Source of the DNA: Stenotrophomonas maltophilia
GTDB lineage: Bacteria; Pseudomonadota; Gammaproteobacteria; Xanthomonadales; Xanthomonadaceae
DNA: 64,000 nt
Direction: 5' to 3'
NCBI RefSeq assembly: GCF_002799155.1
Contig: NZ_NERD01000002.1
Coordinates: forward strand, 1,302,001-1,366,000
The position numbers and the translations under genes were made by a program. Positions 45,509 through 55,475 of the stretch are shown here, piece after piece; within the stretch, counting starts at the first letter, position 1, and each line of letters opens with the position of its first letter. The notes below the pieces were generated by a model. The model did no database searches, had not been told where the DNA came from, and worked only from the letters and a program-made list of their open reading frames with translations.

Positions 45509-46714
45509 GTGAACGAGGTCGTACAGTCCCCCGCCATCCAGCCGCTGCCGAAGTCGGCACCCACGGCTGGCAAGCAGAACCTGCTCGACCTCGATCGCGC
45601 GGGCCTGGAGAAGTTTTTCGTCGAGGTTCTCGGCGAGAAGAAGTTCCGTGCCCACCAGGTGATGAAGTGGATCCACCATCGCTACGTCACCGACTTCGAT
45701 GAAATGACCGACCTCGGCAAGGTCCTGCGCGCCAAGCTGCAGGCCCATGCCGAGGTGCTGGTTCCGAACATCGTGTTCGACAAGCCCTCCGCCGACGGCA
45801 CCCACAAGTGGCTGCTGGCGATGGGCGTGGATGGCAAGAACGCCATCGAGACCGTGTACATCCCCGACAAGACCCGCGGCACGCTGTGCGTGTCCTCGCA
45901 GGTCGGCTGCGGCCTGAACTGCACGTTCTGCTCTACCGCCACCCAGGGCTTCAACCGCAACCTGACCACCGCCGAGATCATCGGCCAGGTGTGGGTTGCC
46001 GCACGCCACCTGGGCAACGTGCCGCACCAGATGCGCCGCCTCACCAACGTGGTGATGATGGGCATGGGCGAGCCGCTGATGAATTTCGACAACGTCGTGC
46101 GCGCCATGAGCGTGATGCGCGACGACCTGGGCTACGGCCTGGCCAACAAGCGCGTGACCCTGTCGACCTCCGGCCTGGTGCCGCAGATCGACCGCCTGTC
46201 CGCCGAAAGCGACGTGTCGCTGGCAGTGTCGCTGCATGCGCCGAACGACGCGCTGCGCGAGACCCTGGTGCCTCTCAACAAGAAGTACCCGATCGCCGAG
46301 CTGATGGCTTCGTGCGCGCGCTACCTGCGCGCCAACAAGCGCCGCGAGTCGGTCACCTTCGAATACACCCTGATGAAGGGCATCAACGACAAGCCCGAGC
46401 ATGCCCGCGAATTGGCCCGCCTGATGCGCCAGTTCGACAACGCGGTGCAGGCCAAGGATTCGGGCAAGGTCAACCTGATTCCGTTCAACCCGTTCCCGGG
46501 CACACGCTACGAGCGTTCGGAAGAAGCACACATCCGCGCCTTCCAGAAGATCCTGCTCGACAGCAACGTGCTGACGATGGTCCGCCGCACCCGTGGCGAC
46601 GACATCGACGCCGCCTGTGGCCAGCTCAAGGGCCAGGTGATGGACCGCACCCGCCGCCAGGCGGAGTTCAACAAGACGCTGCAGGCGGGGAAGGGGAGCG
46701 ATGCCGCGGCCTGA
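45509..46714 (+). CDS. rlmN: Dual-specificity 23S rRNA/tRNA (adenine-C2)-methyltransferase RlmN
   Basis: RlmN is a radical SAM enzyme that methylates A2503 of 23S rRNA and A37 of some tRNAs. The 401-residue product has the CxxxCxxC cluster as [27 protein letters not shown], and the C-terminal Cys in [12 protein letters not shown] that carries the methylene intermediate. I chose the GTG at 45509 (product [11 protein letters not shown]), ten bases after the ndk stop. Its 3' end overlaps pilW by 14 bases. Confidence 0.94.
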   Translation: MNEVVQSPAIQPLPKSAPTAGKQNLLDLDRAGLEKFFVEVLGEKKFRAHQVMKWIHHRYVTDFDEMTDLGKVLRAKLQAHAEVLVPNIVFDKPSADGTHKWLLAMGVDGKNAIETVYIPDKTRGTLCVSSQVGCGLNCTFCSTATQGFNRNLTTAEIIGQVWVAARHLGNVPHQMRRLTNVVMMGMGEPLMNFDNVVRAMSVMRDDLGYGLANKRVTLSTSGLVPQIDRLSAESDVSLAVSLHAPNDALRETLVPLNKKYPIAELMASCARYLRANKRRESVTFEYTLMKGINDKPEHARELARLMRQFDNAVQAKDSGKVNLIPFNPFPGTRYERSEEAHIRAFQKILLDSNVLTMVRRTRGDDIDAACGQLKGQVMDRTRRQAEFNKTLQAGKGSDAAA

Positions 46715-47486
46715 CCGCCTCTGGCTGGTTCTGTTCGCAGGCGTGCTGGCCGTTGCGGTCGGCGGCTGCAAATCCCATCCCAAGGCCAAGCTCGGCCCGA
46801 GCCAGGCGCCGGTCTATTCGGTGGGTGACCCGGAAAGCGTGCGGCGCGAAGTGCGCTGGCGCGACCTGTTGACCCTGGCGACCCGCGACATGCAGGTCGG
46901 CAATCTCGACGCCGCCGAGCGCAAGGTACGCGAAGCGCTGAAGCTGGCGCCCGAGGCCCCCGATGCGCTGGTGCTGCAGGCTGGCATCGACGACCGCCGT
47001 GGCCGCACCCGCCAGGCGGGAGAGAACTTCCGCAAGGCCGCCGAGCTGGCGCCGCAGCGCGGAGACGTGCTCAACAACTACGGTGCCTGGCTGTGCCAGC
47101 AGGGCCAGGCGGCCGAATCACTGGTCTGGTTCGATCGGGCGCTGCAGGCGCCGGGCTATGCCACCCCGGGCGAGGCGCAGGCAAATGCCGGCAGCTGCGC
47201 ACTGGACGCGGGCCAGCTTGAGCGTGCCGAACGCGACCTGCGTGCGGCCCTCGTCGCGGCGCCGGCCAACCCGGTCGCGCTGGAGTCGATGGCCCAGCTG
47301 AGCTTCCGCCAGGGCCGCTACATGGAGGCCCGGGCCTTCGCCGAACGTAGGATTGCGGCTGCACCCGCAACGCGTTCCGTGTTACAACTTGCGTCTCAAA
47401 TCGAAGCGAGGCTGGGCGATCGGGCGGCATCTGATCGCTATCTGCAGCGGATTCGACAGGAATTTCCGCAGGAAGCGGGCTCCTAA
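46701..47486 (+). CDS. pilW: Type IV pilus biogenesis lipoprotein PilW/PilF
   Basis: The 261-residue outer-membrane lipoprotein has a signal peptide with lipobox VGGCK near residues 20-24. About six TPR repeats follow ([23 protein letters not shown] and similar). PilF/PilW is the pilotin that inserts the PilQ secretin into the outer membrane. It lies next to rlmN and rodZ, as in other gammaproteobacteria, with the strong site AAGGGGAG before its ATG. It may work with the FimX-like protein at 2.4-4.5 kb. Confidence 0.88.
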   Translation: MPRPDRLWLVLFAGVLAVAVGGCKSHPKAKLGPSQAPVYSVGDPESVRREVRWRDLLTLATRDMQVGNLDAAERKVREALKLAPEAPDALVLQAGIDDRRGRTRQAGENFRKAAELAPQRGDVLNNYGAWLCQQGQAAESLVWFDRALQAPGYATPGEAQANAGSCALDAGQLERAERDLRAALVAAPANPVALESMAQLSFRQGRYMEARAFAERRIAAAPATRSVLQLASQIEARLGDRAASDRYLQRIRQEFPQEAGS

Positions 47487-47504
47487 CTCCAGGGTTGATG
47501 CATT

Positions 47505-48377
47505 GTGATTGATGACCAGACTGTGAGCGCTCTCGAGACTGCGGCCGGCTGCGGCACCCGCCTGCGCCAGGCCCGTGAAGCGGCCGGACTGACCCTCGAA
47601 GATGTCGGCTCGCGCCTGCGCATGCCGGTCCAGGTGGTCAAGTCGCTGGAAGAGGAACAATGGCAGAAGCTGGGGGCGCCGGTATTCGTGCGCGGCCAGC
47701 TGCGCAGCTACGCGCGCCTGCTGGACGTGGACGTGGGCCAGCTGCTGGAACAGGCCCAGGTCGGCCCGGTGGTTCCGCCCACCCTGGTCAGCCATACCCA
47801 TACCCCGCGTGCGCGCCGCATCGCCGAGAACCTCGGCCGGCGCGCGCTGTACGTCGGCATCACTGCAGTGCTGGCGGTGCCGGTGTGGTTCGCCACCCGT
47901 GGCCATTTCGACGACAGCGCGACCCCGTCGCCGAGCACCGCCTCGTTGGACGTGATCCCGGCCGCCGTGCCGGTCGCCCCGTCCGCGGCCGGTGCCGAGG
48001 CTGTCGCGCCGGCAGAAGCGACCACTGCCCCGGCCAACAAGCCGGCGGCGACCCCGTACGTGGCCTCGCTGGCCCCGGTGCCGCGCCCGGCGCCGGCCCC
48101 GGCGGCTTCCGGCAATGCGCTGGAAATGCAGTTCAGCGGCGACAGCTGGGTCGACATCGGCGGCCCGGACGGCAGCACCGTCGAGAAGGCGCTGATCAAG
48201 TCCGGCGAGACCCGCAGCTTCACGCCGGGCCAGGTGACCCGGGTGACCTTGGGCAACGCCTCGGCGGTCCAGGTTCAGCAGAACGGCGCTATCGTCGATC
48301 TGACCCCCTACCAGCGAGCCAACGTGGCACGCTTTCAGGTATCCTCTGAAGGCTCCGTAGTCCCGGTTTCGCACTGA
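47505..48377 (+). CDS. rodZ: Cytoskeletal protein RodZ
   Basis: RodZ joins MreB to the inner membrane and helps set rod shape. The 290-residue product has a cytoplasmic HTH (GTRLRQAREAAGLTLEDVGSRL, in part; residues 17-38), one membrane helix (about 111-128), a long Ala/Pro linker (about 135-195), and a C-terminal DUF4115 beta domain (FSGDSWVDIGGPDG). It starts at GTG 47505. In E. coli rodZ is followed by ispG and hisS, which are absent here. Confidence 0.92.
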   Translation: MIDDQTVSALETAAGCGTRLRQAREAAGLTLEDVGSRLRMPVQVVKSLEEEQWQKLGAPVFVRGQLRSYARLLDVDVGQLLEQAQVGPVVPPTLVSHTHTPRARRIAENLGRRALYVGITAVLAVPVWFATRGHFDDSATPSPSTASLDVIPAAVPVAPSAAGAEAVAPAEATTAPANKPAATPYVASLAPVPRPAPAPAASGNALEMQFSGDSWVDIGGPDGSTVEKALIKSGETRSFTPGQVTRVTLGNASAVQVQQNGAIVDLTPYQRANVARFQVSSEGSVVPVSH

Positions 48378-48442
48378 GGCGCGGTTTCACCACCTTCGAT
48401 TAAACCCAATGGTCCCTCCCGATGGGCGGGGCGAGAGTACGC

Positions 48443-49081
48443 ATGGCGATCGACGATCTGCTCGACGAGCACGAACAAAGTGAACGCGTCCGCAGCTGGC
48501 TGCGGAAGAATGGCGCCAGCATCCTCGGTGGCGTAGTCATCGCCATCGGTGCCATTGCCGGCTGGCAGTGGTACCAGAAGGATCAGGGCGGCAAGATGGC
48601 TGCGGCCAATGTCGAGTACCAGAAGGCCCTGCAGGGCCTGCAGCAGAACAAGCTTGACGACGCCGCCAAGGCGGTCAAGGCGCTCGAAGCCGGCCCGTCC
48701 AGCATCTACGGCGACCTCGCGGCGCTGCAGCTGGCCAAGGCCCAGGTCGACGCCGGCAAGAACGAAGAGGCACTGGCTACCCTGCGCAATGTGAAGGTCG
48801 AAGGCGACCTGCAGCGCGTGGTCGACCAGCGTGTGGCCCGCCTGCTGGTGGCCACCGGCAAGAGCGACGAGGCGATCAAGCTGCTGGGCAGCGCCACCGA
48901 CAGCAGCAGCCTGGAAATCCATGGTGATGCGCTGATGGCGCAGGGCAAGCGTGACGACGCCCGCGCACAGTACGAGAAGGCGCTGAAGACGCTGGATGTG
49001 GCAGCGCCGCAGCGGCGCCTGCTGGAAACCAAGGTTATGGACGCCGGCGGCACCGTCGCCGCCCCTGCGGAGTCGGTTTGA
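48443..49081 (+). CDS. yfgM: YfgM-like ancillary SecYEG translocon subunit
   Basis: The 212-residue protein begins MAIDDLLDEHEQSERVRSWL, a block typical of YfgM. One membrane helix (about 29-46) and a periplasmic TPR-like domain follow. YfgM associates with PpiD and SecYEG and affects periplasmic chaperones. The ATG at 48443 is chosen because it starts this conserved block. Its TGA overlaps the bamB start by one base (TGATG). Confidence 0.9.
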   Translation: MAIDDLLDEHEQSERVRSWLRKNGASILGGVVIAIGAIAGWQWYQKDQGGKMAAANVEYQKALQGLQQNKLDDAAKAVKALEAGPSSIYGDLAALQLAKAQVDAGKNEEALATLRNVKVEGDLQRVVDQRVARLLVATGKSDEAIKLLGSATDSSSLEIHGDALMAQGKRDDARAQYEKALKTLDVAAPQRRLLETKVMDAGGTVAAPAESV

Positions 49082-50289
49082 TGAGTCAGAAGGTCATGAT
49101 CACCCGCGTCGCCACCGTGCTCCTGATGGGCATGGCCCTGACCGGCTGCAGCACCATGAAGGGCTGGTTCGCCGGCAAGGACGCGGCCGCGAAGAAAGCA
49201 CAGGAACCGGCTGAGCTGGTCAAGTTCGAGCCCACCCTGAAGGTCAGCAAGGCCTGGTCGGTCAACCTCGGCAAGGGCGAGCGCCGCATCGGCGTGCGCC
49301 AGGGTCCGGCAGTGGCCAACGGCCACGTGTTCGCCGCGGCGATCACCGGTGGCGTGCACGCCATCGACCTGCAGACCGGCAAGAAGGTCTGGACCTGGGA
49401 GCCGAAGAAGGAAAAGAAGAAGGCCAAGCTGCGCCTGTCCGGCGGCCCGGGTGTCGGTGAGAACCTGGTCGTGATCGGCACGCTGGATGGCCAGGTCATC
49501 GCCCTGGATATCAACGATGGCAGCGAGAAGTGGCGTGCCCGTGTCCCGGGTGAAGTCATTGCCGCGCCGGCCGTTGCCCAGGGCATGGTCTACGTGCGCA
49601 GCAACGACGGTCGCATCACCGGCTTCGATGCCGGCAACGGCACCCAGAAGTGGTTCAACCCGAGCGAACTGCCGGCGCTGACCGTGCGCGGCAACGCGCC
49701 CGTGGTGACCGGTCCGGGCGTGCTGTTCATCGGCAAGGACGAGGGCGCGGTTGCGGCCCTGGCCCAGCAGGATGGCCGCACCCTGTGGGAACAGACCCTC
49801 GGCAACGGCGAAGGCCGCACCGAGCTGGAGCGCATGGCGGACGTCGACGGTGCTCCGGTGCTGGAGGGCAACACCCTCTACGTGAGCAGCTTCAAGAACC
49901 AGACCATGGCCATCGAAGGCCCGACCGGTCGCCCGCTGTGGGCGCGCGACCATGGCGGTGCCGGTGGCGTGGCGGTGTCGTCGGGCAATGTGTTCGTCAC
50001 CGACAACAAGGGCGGCGTGTTCGGCCTGGACAAGGCCAGCGGCGCGGCGATGTGGTCGCAGACCGCGCTGGCCCGTCGTTCGCTGACCGGCCCGGCGCTG
50101 CACGGCGACTACGTGGTGGTCGGCGACTACAAGGGATACGTGCACTGGCTGCAGGCGTCCGATGGTGCGATGGCGGCACGGGCAAAAAGTGGCGGCGACG
50201 CCCTGCTGGCCCAGCCGGTCGTCGCAGACGGGGTGCTGCTGGTGCAGAACGTTGATGGCAAGCTGACCGCCTTCCGGTTGGCAAATTAA
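49081..50289 (+). CDS. bamB: Outer membrane protein assembly factor BamB
   Basis: BamB is an outer-membrane lipoprotein of the BAM complex. The 402-residue product has signal peptide and lipobox MALTGCS (near residues 18-24), then an eight-bladed PQQ-like beta-propeller with repeats such as DGQVIALDINDGSEKWRARV and DGRITGFDAGNGTQKWF. It begins one base into the yfgM stop and is 18 bases before der. An earlier TTG in frame (49078) is less likely. Confidence 0.94.
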   Translation: MSQKVMITRVATVLLMGMALTGCSTMKGWFAGKDAAAKKAQEPAELVKFEPTLKVSKAWSVNLGKGERRIGVRQGPAVANGHVFAAAITGGVHAIDLQTGKKVWTWEPKKEKKKAKLRLSGGPGVGENLVVIGTLDGQVIALDINDGSEKWRARVPGEVIAAPAVAQGMVYVRSNDGRITGFDAGNGTQKWFNPSELPALTVRGNAPVVTGPGVLFIGKDEGAVAALAQQDGRTLWEQTLGNGEGRTELERMADVDGAPVLEGNTLYVSSFKNQTMAIEGPTGRPLWARDHGGAGGVAVSSGNVFVTDNKGGVFGLDKASGAAMWSQTALARRSLTGPALHGDYVVVGDYKGYVHWLQASDGAMAARAKSGGDALLAQPVVADGVLLVQNVDGKLTAFRLAN

Positions 50290-50307
50290 AAAATTGGAGT
50301 AATCGCG

Positions 50308-51705
50308 ATGCTGCCTTTGGTCGCCCTGGTTGGACGGCCGAATGTCGGCAAGTCGACTATTTTCAATGCGCTTACGCGCACCCGTGACGCGCTGGTCCAT
50401 GACCAGCCCGGCGTCACCCGCGACCGCAACTACGGTGTCTGCCGTCTGGACGAGGACAATCATTTCCTGGTTGTCGACACCGGCGGTATCGCGGAAGAGG
50501 AAGAGGGTCTGGCAGGGGCTACCACCCGCCAGGCCCGTGCCGCTGCGGCGGAAGCCGACCTGATCCTGTTCGTGGTCGACGCCCGTGAGGGTACCTCGGC
50601 GATGGACGACGAGATCCTGGCCTGGCTGCGCAAGCTGTCGCGCCCGACGCTGCTGTTGATCAACAAGATCGACGGCACCGACGAGGACACCGTGCGTTCG
50701 GAGTTCGCCCGCTATGGCTTCGGCGAGATGCTGACCGTCTCCGCTGCGCATCGCCAGGGCCTGGACGACCTGCTGGACGAAGTGATCCAGCGCCTGCCGG
50801 AAGAAGGCAGCGGCGAAGAGCTGGACAACGATCCGAGCCGCATCCGCATCGCTTTCGTCGGCCGCCCGAACGTGGGCAAGTCGACCCTGGTCAACCGCAT
50901 CCTCGGCGAGGAGCGCATGATCGCCTCCGACGTGCCGGGCACCACCCGCGACTCGATCGCGGTGGACCTGGAGCGTGACGGCCGCGAATACCGCCTGATC
51001 GACACCGCCGGCCTGCGCCGGCGTTCGCGCGTGGACGAGGTCGTCGAGAAGTTCTCGGTGGTCAAGACCATGCAGTCGATCGAACAGTGCCAGGTGGCCG
51101 TGCTGATGCTGGACGCCACTGAAGGCGTGACCGACCAGGACGCTACCGTGCTAGGTGCCGTGCTCGACGCCGGCCGTGCGCTGGTGATCGCCATCAACAA
51201 GTGGGATGGCCTGACCGAGTACCAGCGCGAGCAGGCTGAAACCATGCTGTCGCTGAAGCTGGGCTTCGTGCCGTGGGCCGAGTCCGTGCGCATCTCGGCC
51301 AAGCATGGCTCTGGCCTGCGTGAGCTGTTCCGTGCGGTGCATCGCGCGCACGAATCGGCGAACAAGACCTTCACCACCAGCGAAGTGAACAAGGCGCTGG
51401 AAGTGGCCTACGAGACCAACCCGCCGCCGACCATCCGCGGCCACGTCTCCAAGCTGCGCTACGTGCACCCGGCCGGCGCCAACCCGCCAACCTTCATCGT
51501 GCACGGCACGCGTCTGAAGGAGCTGCAGGAATCGTACAAGCGCTACCTGGAGAACTTCTTCCGCAAGCGCTTCAAGCTGATCGGCACGCCAGTGAGCTTC
51601 ATCTTCCGCGAGGGTACCAACCCGTACGAGGGCAAGAAGAATGTCCTCACCGAGCGGCAGGTCAAGGCCAAGCGGCGCTTGATGAAGCACGTCAAGGGCA
51701 AGTGA
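50308..51705 (+). CDS. der: GTPase Der (EngA), double G domain
   Basis: Der is a tandem-GTPase needed for 50S assembly. The 465-residue protein has two G domains, each with its P-loop ([14 protein letters not shown] near residue 8 and [15 protein letters not shown] near 190), DTGG/DTAG switches ([19 protein letters not shown]), NKID and NKWD. A C-terminal KH-like domain follows ([11 protein letters not shown]). It starts after AAATTGGAGTAATCGCG. A terminator follows 10-20 bases after the stop. Confidence 0.96.
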   Translation: MLPLVALVGRPNVGKSTIFNALTRTRDALVHDQPGVTRDRNYGVCRLDEDNHFLVVDTGGIAEEEEGLAGATTRQARAAAAEADLILFVVDAREGTSAMDDEILAWLRKLSRPTLLLINKIDGTDEDTVRSEFARYGFGEMLTVSAAHRQGLDDLLDEVIQRLPEEGSGEELDNDPSRIRIAFVGRPNVGKSTLVNRILGEERMIASDVPGTTRDSIAVDLERDGREYRLIDTAGLRRRSRVDEVVEKFSVVKTMQSIEQCQVAVLMLDATEGVTDQDATVLGAVLDAGRALVIAINKWDGLTEYQREQAETMLSLKLGFVPWAESVRISAKHGSGLRELFRAVHRAHESANKTFTTSEVNKALEVAYETNPPPTIRGHVSKLRYVHPAGANPPTFIVHGTRLKELQESYKRYLENFFRKRFKLIGTPVSFIFREGTNPYEGKKNVLTERQVKAKRRLMKHVKGK

Positions 51706-51710
51706 TGCAG

Positions 51711-51739
51711 GAAAAGGCGACCGCAGGGCCGCCTTTTTC
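51711..51739 (+). terminator. Terminator after der
   Basis: AAAAGGCG..CGCCTTTTT flanks an imperfect inner loop (ACCGCAGGGC), just after the der stop. Confidence 0.8.
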
Positions 51740-51746
51740 GTTTGTG

Positions 51747-51777
51747 ATAGTGCCGGCCAGCGGCCGGCCGGCACTAC
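51747..51777. repeat. SMAG hairpin with GTAG end
   Basis: GTGCCGGCCAGC and GGCCGGCCGGCACTAC form an imperfect palindrome, ending in GTAG on the minus strand, between der and a convergent gene. Confidence 0.75.
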
Positions 51778-51797
51778 CCCACGTCTACAGATCTCGA

Positions 51798-52580
51798 TCA
51801 TGGCGAACTGCTGCGACGAGCGCGGCAATGCGGCAACGCGCATGGCATGCCTCGGCCGCGCCGCGATGTTGAAGCCGGTTGCGCCTGGCGTGTGGCAGGG
51901 ATCGATTCCGGCAGCTGCACCTGCCCCGTGATGCTTGCCCAGACCAGGGTCGTACCCAGTGCACCTGCCAGGTACGCCACCGACACCGCCCCGATCAGCA
52001 GGCCCGCGGCATGCTCCAGCCATGGAAGGAGTCGGCAACACCCCTGTGCCCAGCGCGGTTGGCTGCCGAGCCACGCCATCAGCAGGCCGAGCGACAGCGC
52101 GACGCCACTCAGGCAGGCCACGTAAGCAACCTTGGCGCCAGAGTCGGCGACGAGGCCGGTAACCAGGGCTGCAATCGCGAACTGCAGCATCCAACTGTTG
52201 CTGCTGGCGAGGGCCAGCAGGCATCCTGCTTCGGCGTGCGGCCAACGGGAGCGGGCGCGCAGGCCCCAAGGCATCTGCAGGGAAAGCGGAGAGAAAGGGG
52301 TCAAGCCTGCGTCGCGCAGGCACATGCCCGCCAGGCGCAGCAGCAGGAGGCAGCCCGCGCACTGCATCGCCAGCGTCCACAGGCCGCGGTTTGCCAGCAT
52401 GCCCGCTGCAATGAAAGCCGTGGCACAGATGACGCCCGTACCGATGGCGATACCGAACGACGCGGCCATGGCGGCGTGCCCGCCCGCGCCCATCGCGGTG
52501 CGCAGGATCTTCGTGTGATGCGAAGCAGGCAGGAGCATGGCGAAACCGTACAGCACTGCGACGATGAAGAACTGCTGCAC
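51798..52580 (-). CDS. Diverged LysE-type membrane protein
   Basis: The 260-residue protein has six hydrophobic helices and a layout like LysE/RhtB exporters, including a C-terminal helix block (PWLEHAAGLLIGAVSVAYLAG) close to that of its neighbour (PWLERAAGLLMIALALWIV). The first-helix motif of the family (SPGP) is replaced (LPASHHT). A 45-residue basic, Pro/Ser/Arg-rich tail without membrane character follows the last helix. It is probably a diverged paralogue; substrate unknown. Downstream of its neighbour by 94 bases on the same strand. Confidence 0.68.
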   Translation of the reverse strand: MQQFFIVAVLYGFAMLLPASHHTKILRTAMGAGGHAAMAASFGIAIGTGVICATAFIAAGMLANRGLWTLAMQCAGCLLLLRLAGMCLRDAGLTPFSPLSLQMPWGLRARSRWPHAEAGCLLALASSNSWMLQFAIAALVTGLVADSGAKVAYVACLSGVALSLGLLMAWLGSQPRWAQGCCRLLPWLEHAAGLLIGAVSVAYLAGALGTTLVWASITGQVQLPESIPATRQAQPASTSRRGRGMPCALPHCRARRSSSP

Positions 52581-52674
52581 GTAAACCTGCCACTGACCTA
52601 CAGAAAGTGCAGAGTGTGGGCGGGTGTGAACGCGCGGTATTGAATGCCGTTGCGACAGGCGCGAATCGCCGGCA

Positions 52675-53310
52675 TCAGCCGGCCCAAAGCGACACGACGA
52701 TCCATAGCGCCAGTGCGATCATCAGAAGCCCTGCGGCCCGCTCCAGCCAGGGCAGGGCGCGTGCGAACCGACGCAGCACCCACGGGTGGCCGACCAGCGC
52801 GGCTACCAGCAGATCCCAAAGCAGGACGATGCCGAACATCCACGCGCCATAGAAGAATTTCGTTGCGGCGCTGGCCTGCGGGCCGTTGAGCATTGCCGCC
52901 AACGTTGCGTAGAACAGCGCATTCTTCGGGTTCAGCAGCGCAGACAGGGCGCCCAGCCCTGCCGCCTTCCACCATCCATGTGCACCGCCCGCTGGCGATC
53001 CGGCGGCAGCTTCAGATGCCTGCAGCGTCGTCGAACCCGCATGGCGCAGGAACAGCGTGCCGAGGTACAACAGGAACCCGCAGCCCGCCAACTGCACCGC
53101 AATGAACCCTGCGCTTCCCGCGCGCAGCAGGGCCATCCCAGTGAAGGCCGCCACGATGAAGACGCCGTTGCCGACGGCGATGCCTGCGCAGGCGCCGCTG
53201 GCGGTGCGCCAGCCAGAGGTGATCGCGGTGCGTGCAACGAGGAAGAAATCGGGGCCGGGTGATAGCAGGGCGAGAAAATGTACGGTGGCGATGACCAGAA
53301 ACTGTTCCAT
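52675..53310 (-). CDS. LysE/RhtB-family amino-acid exporter
   Basis: The 211-residue membrane protein has six helices and the family motif LALLSPGPDFFLVARTAI (residues 13-30), then GACAGIAVGNGVFIVAAF and NPKNALFYATL, all typical of RhtB/LysE translocators that export amino acids or their analogues. Substrate is unknown. The AraC-type gene 74 bases upstream on the same strand may control it. Confidence 0.87.
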   Translation of the reverse strand: MEQFLVIATVHFLALLSPGPDFFLVARTAITSGWRTASGACAGIAVGNGVFIVAAFTGMALLRAGSAGFIAVQLAGCGFLLYLGTLFLRHAGSTTLQASEAAAGSPAGGAHGWWKAAGLGALSALLNPKNALFYATLAAMLNGPQASAATKFFYGAWMFGIVLLWDLLVAALVGHPWVLRRFARALPWLERAAGLLMIALALWIVVSLWAG

Positions 53311-53384
53311 CGGGTCCGGCGGAGGCTGGCTGGGGCGCCAGTGTGAGGATGTGCCGCGCGGTGGTATTGAACGTTATTGCAGGC

Positions 53385-54200
53385 TCAGCGCCGGTACTGG
53401 CCCGGGGTCGCACCGGCGTGGGCCTTGAAGACCCGCTGGAAATGACTCTGGTCGGCAAAGCCCAGCGCATGCGCGACCACGGCCAGCGCCTGCCCTTCGC
53501 ACAGCCGTCGGCGGGCCTCCTGGATGCGCTGGTCGATCTGCCAGGCGTGTGGGGTCAGACCCGTGGCACGTCGGAAGGCGCGGATCAGCTGGTAGCGGCT
53601 CATGCCTGCCAGCGATGCGAGCTCCTGCAGGGCCGGAGTGTGTTCGAGCCGCTGGCGCAGAACGTCCATCACCGGCTGCACCCGCTGCTGTAGTGCGGCA
53701 TCTTCAGGCGGGCCGGCGACGGCTACACCATCGTGCTCATCCAGATCGCCGACGAACGCGATCAGGGCCGCTTCCTTGACGCTGACCGGATCGCCGGAGA
53801 ACAGCGTCTCGTTGAGCTGGCAGTACTGCTGGTAGCGCGGGCGATGGTGGGAAATCCGGATGGGTTCCTGCTGCCAATCGGGTCCGGGCAGGCCGTCATA
53901 CTCGGCGCGGACCTCGGCCATCCAGCGCGCATCCAGGTGCAGCATCTGGTAGCTCCAGACCTGGCCGGGCAGGGGGTTGCAGGCATGCACGCGGCCTGCG
54001 GGTACGCCGACCAGATTGCCGGGTTGCAGCAGGCGCGGTCCTTCTACCGCGCCGGTGAACACGCTGTTGCCAGCGTCCACGGCGCCGATCGAGAAGGTGT
54101 CGTGGCTGTGCGGGCGATGGCAGGCGCGGCTGTCGCACGCCCGTCGGCTTTCGACGAAGGGCATGCGCGGGTCACGCCAGAATTCGGTGGCAGAGCGCAT
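53385..54200 (-). CDS. AraC-family transcriptional regulator
   Basis: The protein (271 residues from this start) has an N-terminal cupin-type sensing domain (CHRPHSHDTFSIGAVDAGNSVFTG, in blocks) and a C-terminal double HTH: LQELASLAGMSRYQLIRAFRRATG and ALAVVAHALGFADQSHFQRVFKAH, ending GATPGQYRR. It resembles regulators of LysE-type exporters that sense an amino acid. I chose ATG 54200 with GGAA seven bases upstream. ATG 54236 or an even earlier one, which would overlap the divergent moeB-like gene, cannot be excluded. Confidence 0.85.
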   Translation of the reverse strand: MRSATEFWRDPRMPFVESRRACDSRACHRPHSHDTFSIGAVDAGNSVFTGAVEGPRLLQPGNLVGVPAGRVHACNPLPGQVWSYQMLHLDARWMAEVRAEYDGLPGPDWQQEPIRISHHRPRYQQYCQLNETLFSGDPVSVKEAALIAFVGDLDEHDGVAVAGPPEDAALQQRVQPVMDVLRQRLEHTPALQELASLAGMSRYQLIRAFRRATGLTPHAWQIDQRIQEARRRLCEGQALAVVAHALGFADQSHFQRVFKAHAGATPGQYRR

Positions 54201-54289
54201 GCAGCGGTTCCGGGAGGCAGGGGGCAACGCCCGCATGGTGCCATGTTCGGGGCAAGGCGCGTCGAAGGTGTCTGCGCGATAATGCGGCC

Positions 54290-55426
54290 ATGAGCATCCA
54301 AGAGATTTCCCCCGCGCAGGCACGCGAGCGCCTGGCCCATGGCGCCGTGCTGATCGATGTGCGCGAGGCGCACGAACGGGCCGGCGGCATGGCCGAGGGC
54401 GCGCGCGGCGTGGCCAAGGGCGAGCTGCAGGCCGACCCGGTTGCGCATCTGCCGCGACTCGACCAAGAGATTCTGCTGATCTGCCAGAGCGGCAAACGCT
54501 CGGCCGATGCCGCGCAGTTCCTGCTGGAGGCCGGCTACACCCACGTCGCTTCCGTGACGGGCGGTACCGTGGCCTGGCGCGAGCAGTCGCTGCCGCTGGT
54601 GCAGCCGCTGGCCAGCGCCGCCGACCGTGACTTCTTTGATCGCTATTCGCGGCATTTGCTGCTGCCGCAGGTGGGTGAGGCGGGCCAGCGCACGCTGCAG
54701 CAGTCGCGCGTGCTGGTGCTGGGCGCCGGTGGGCTGGGCGCGCCGGCCGGTTTCTATCTGGCGGCAGCCGGGGTAGGGCACCTGCGCTTCGCCGACCACG
54801 ACCGGGTGGAGCGCAGCAACCTCCACCGGCAGATCGTGCATACCGAAGCCAGTGTCGGCCAGCTCAAGGTCGATTCGGCGCGCGAGCGGCTGCTGGCGTT
54901 GAATCCGTCGATCGAGGTCGAGGCCGTGCCGGAGCGGGTCACCTCCGAGAACGTGGATGCGCTGCTGGAGGGCGTGGATGTGGTGCTGGATGGGTCGGAC
55001 AACTTCCCGCTGCGCTACCTGCTCAACGACGCCTGCATCAAGCACGCCAAGCCGCTGGTGTACGCCGCGATCGAGCGCTTTGACGGCCAGGTAAGCGTGT
55101 TTGACGCCGGCCGCCAGCGTGGCGTGGCGCCGTGCTACCGCTGCCTGTTCCCGGAGCCGCCGCCGCCGGAGTTCGCGCCGAACTGTTCCGAGGCGGGCGT
55201 GCTGGGCGTGCTGCCCGGCCTGGCTGGTGTGCTGCAGGCCACCGAGGTGCTGAAGCTGCTGCTTGGCATCGGTGAGCCGCTGGTGGGGCGCCTGCTGCGC
55301 TTCGATGCACTGGGCATGCGCTTCCGCGAGACCGGCATCCGGCCGGACCCGCACTGCCCGGTGTGCGCGCCGGGCGTGCCGTTCCCGGGGTATATCGATT
55401 ACGCCGCGTTCTGCCGGGGTGGGTGA
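54290..55426 (+). CDS. Rhodanese-MoeB fusion (ThiF/MoeB-family adenylyltransferase)
   Basis: The 378-residue protein joins an N-terminal rhodanese domain (DVREAHER, then active Cys65 in LICQSGKRS) to a C-terminal E1-like adenylating domain. That domain has the ATP-binding GAGGLGAPAGFYLAAAGVG (near 145-163), the nearby RSNLHRQ, Cys299 (APNCSEAGVLGVLPG) and two zinc pairs CYRC (282-285) and CPVC (356-359). This family activates a small sulfur-carrier protein (MoaD/ThiS type) for molybdopterin, thiamin or tRNA thiolation. In the best-known fusions the rhodanese domain is at the C terminus; here it comes first. It is divergent from the AraC gene. Confidence 0.88.
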   Translation: MSIQEISPAQARERLAHGAVLIDVREAHERAGGMAEGARGVAKGELQADPVAHLPRLDQEILLICQSGKRSADAAQFLLEAGYTHVASVTGGTVAWREQSLPLVQPLASAADRDFFDRYSRHLLLPQVGEAGQRTLQQSRVLVLGAGGLGAPAGFYLAAAGVGHLRFADHDRVERSNLHRQIVHTEASVGQLKVDSARERLLALNPSIEVEAVPERVTSENVDALLEGVDVVLDGSDNFPLRYLLNDACIKHAKPLVYAAIERFDGQVSVFDAGRQRGVAPCYRCLFPEPPPPEFAPNCSEAGVLGVLPGLAGVLQATEVLKLLLGIGEPLVGRLLRFDALGMRFRETGIRPDPHCPVCAPGVPFPGYIDYAAFCRGG

Positions 55427-55475
55427 ATCCGGCCGGGGAGTGCATTGGTGGATGCCGACCTTGATGGGCGCTCTT

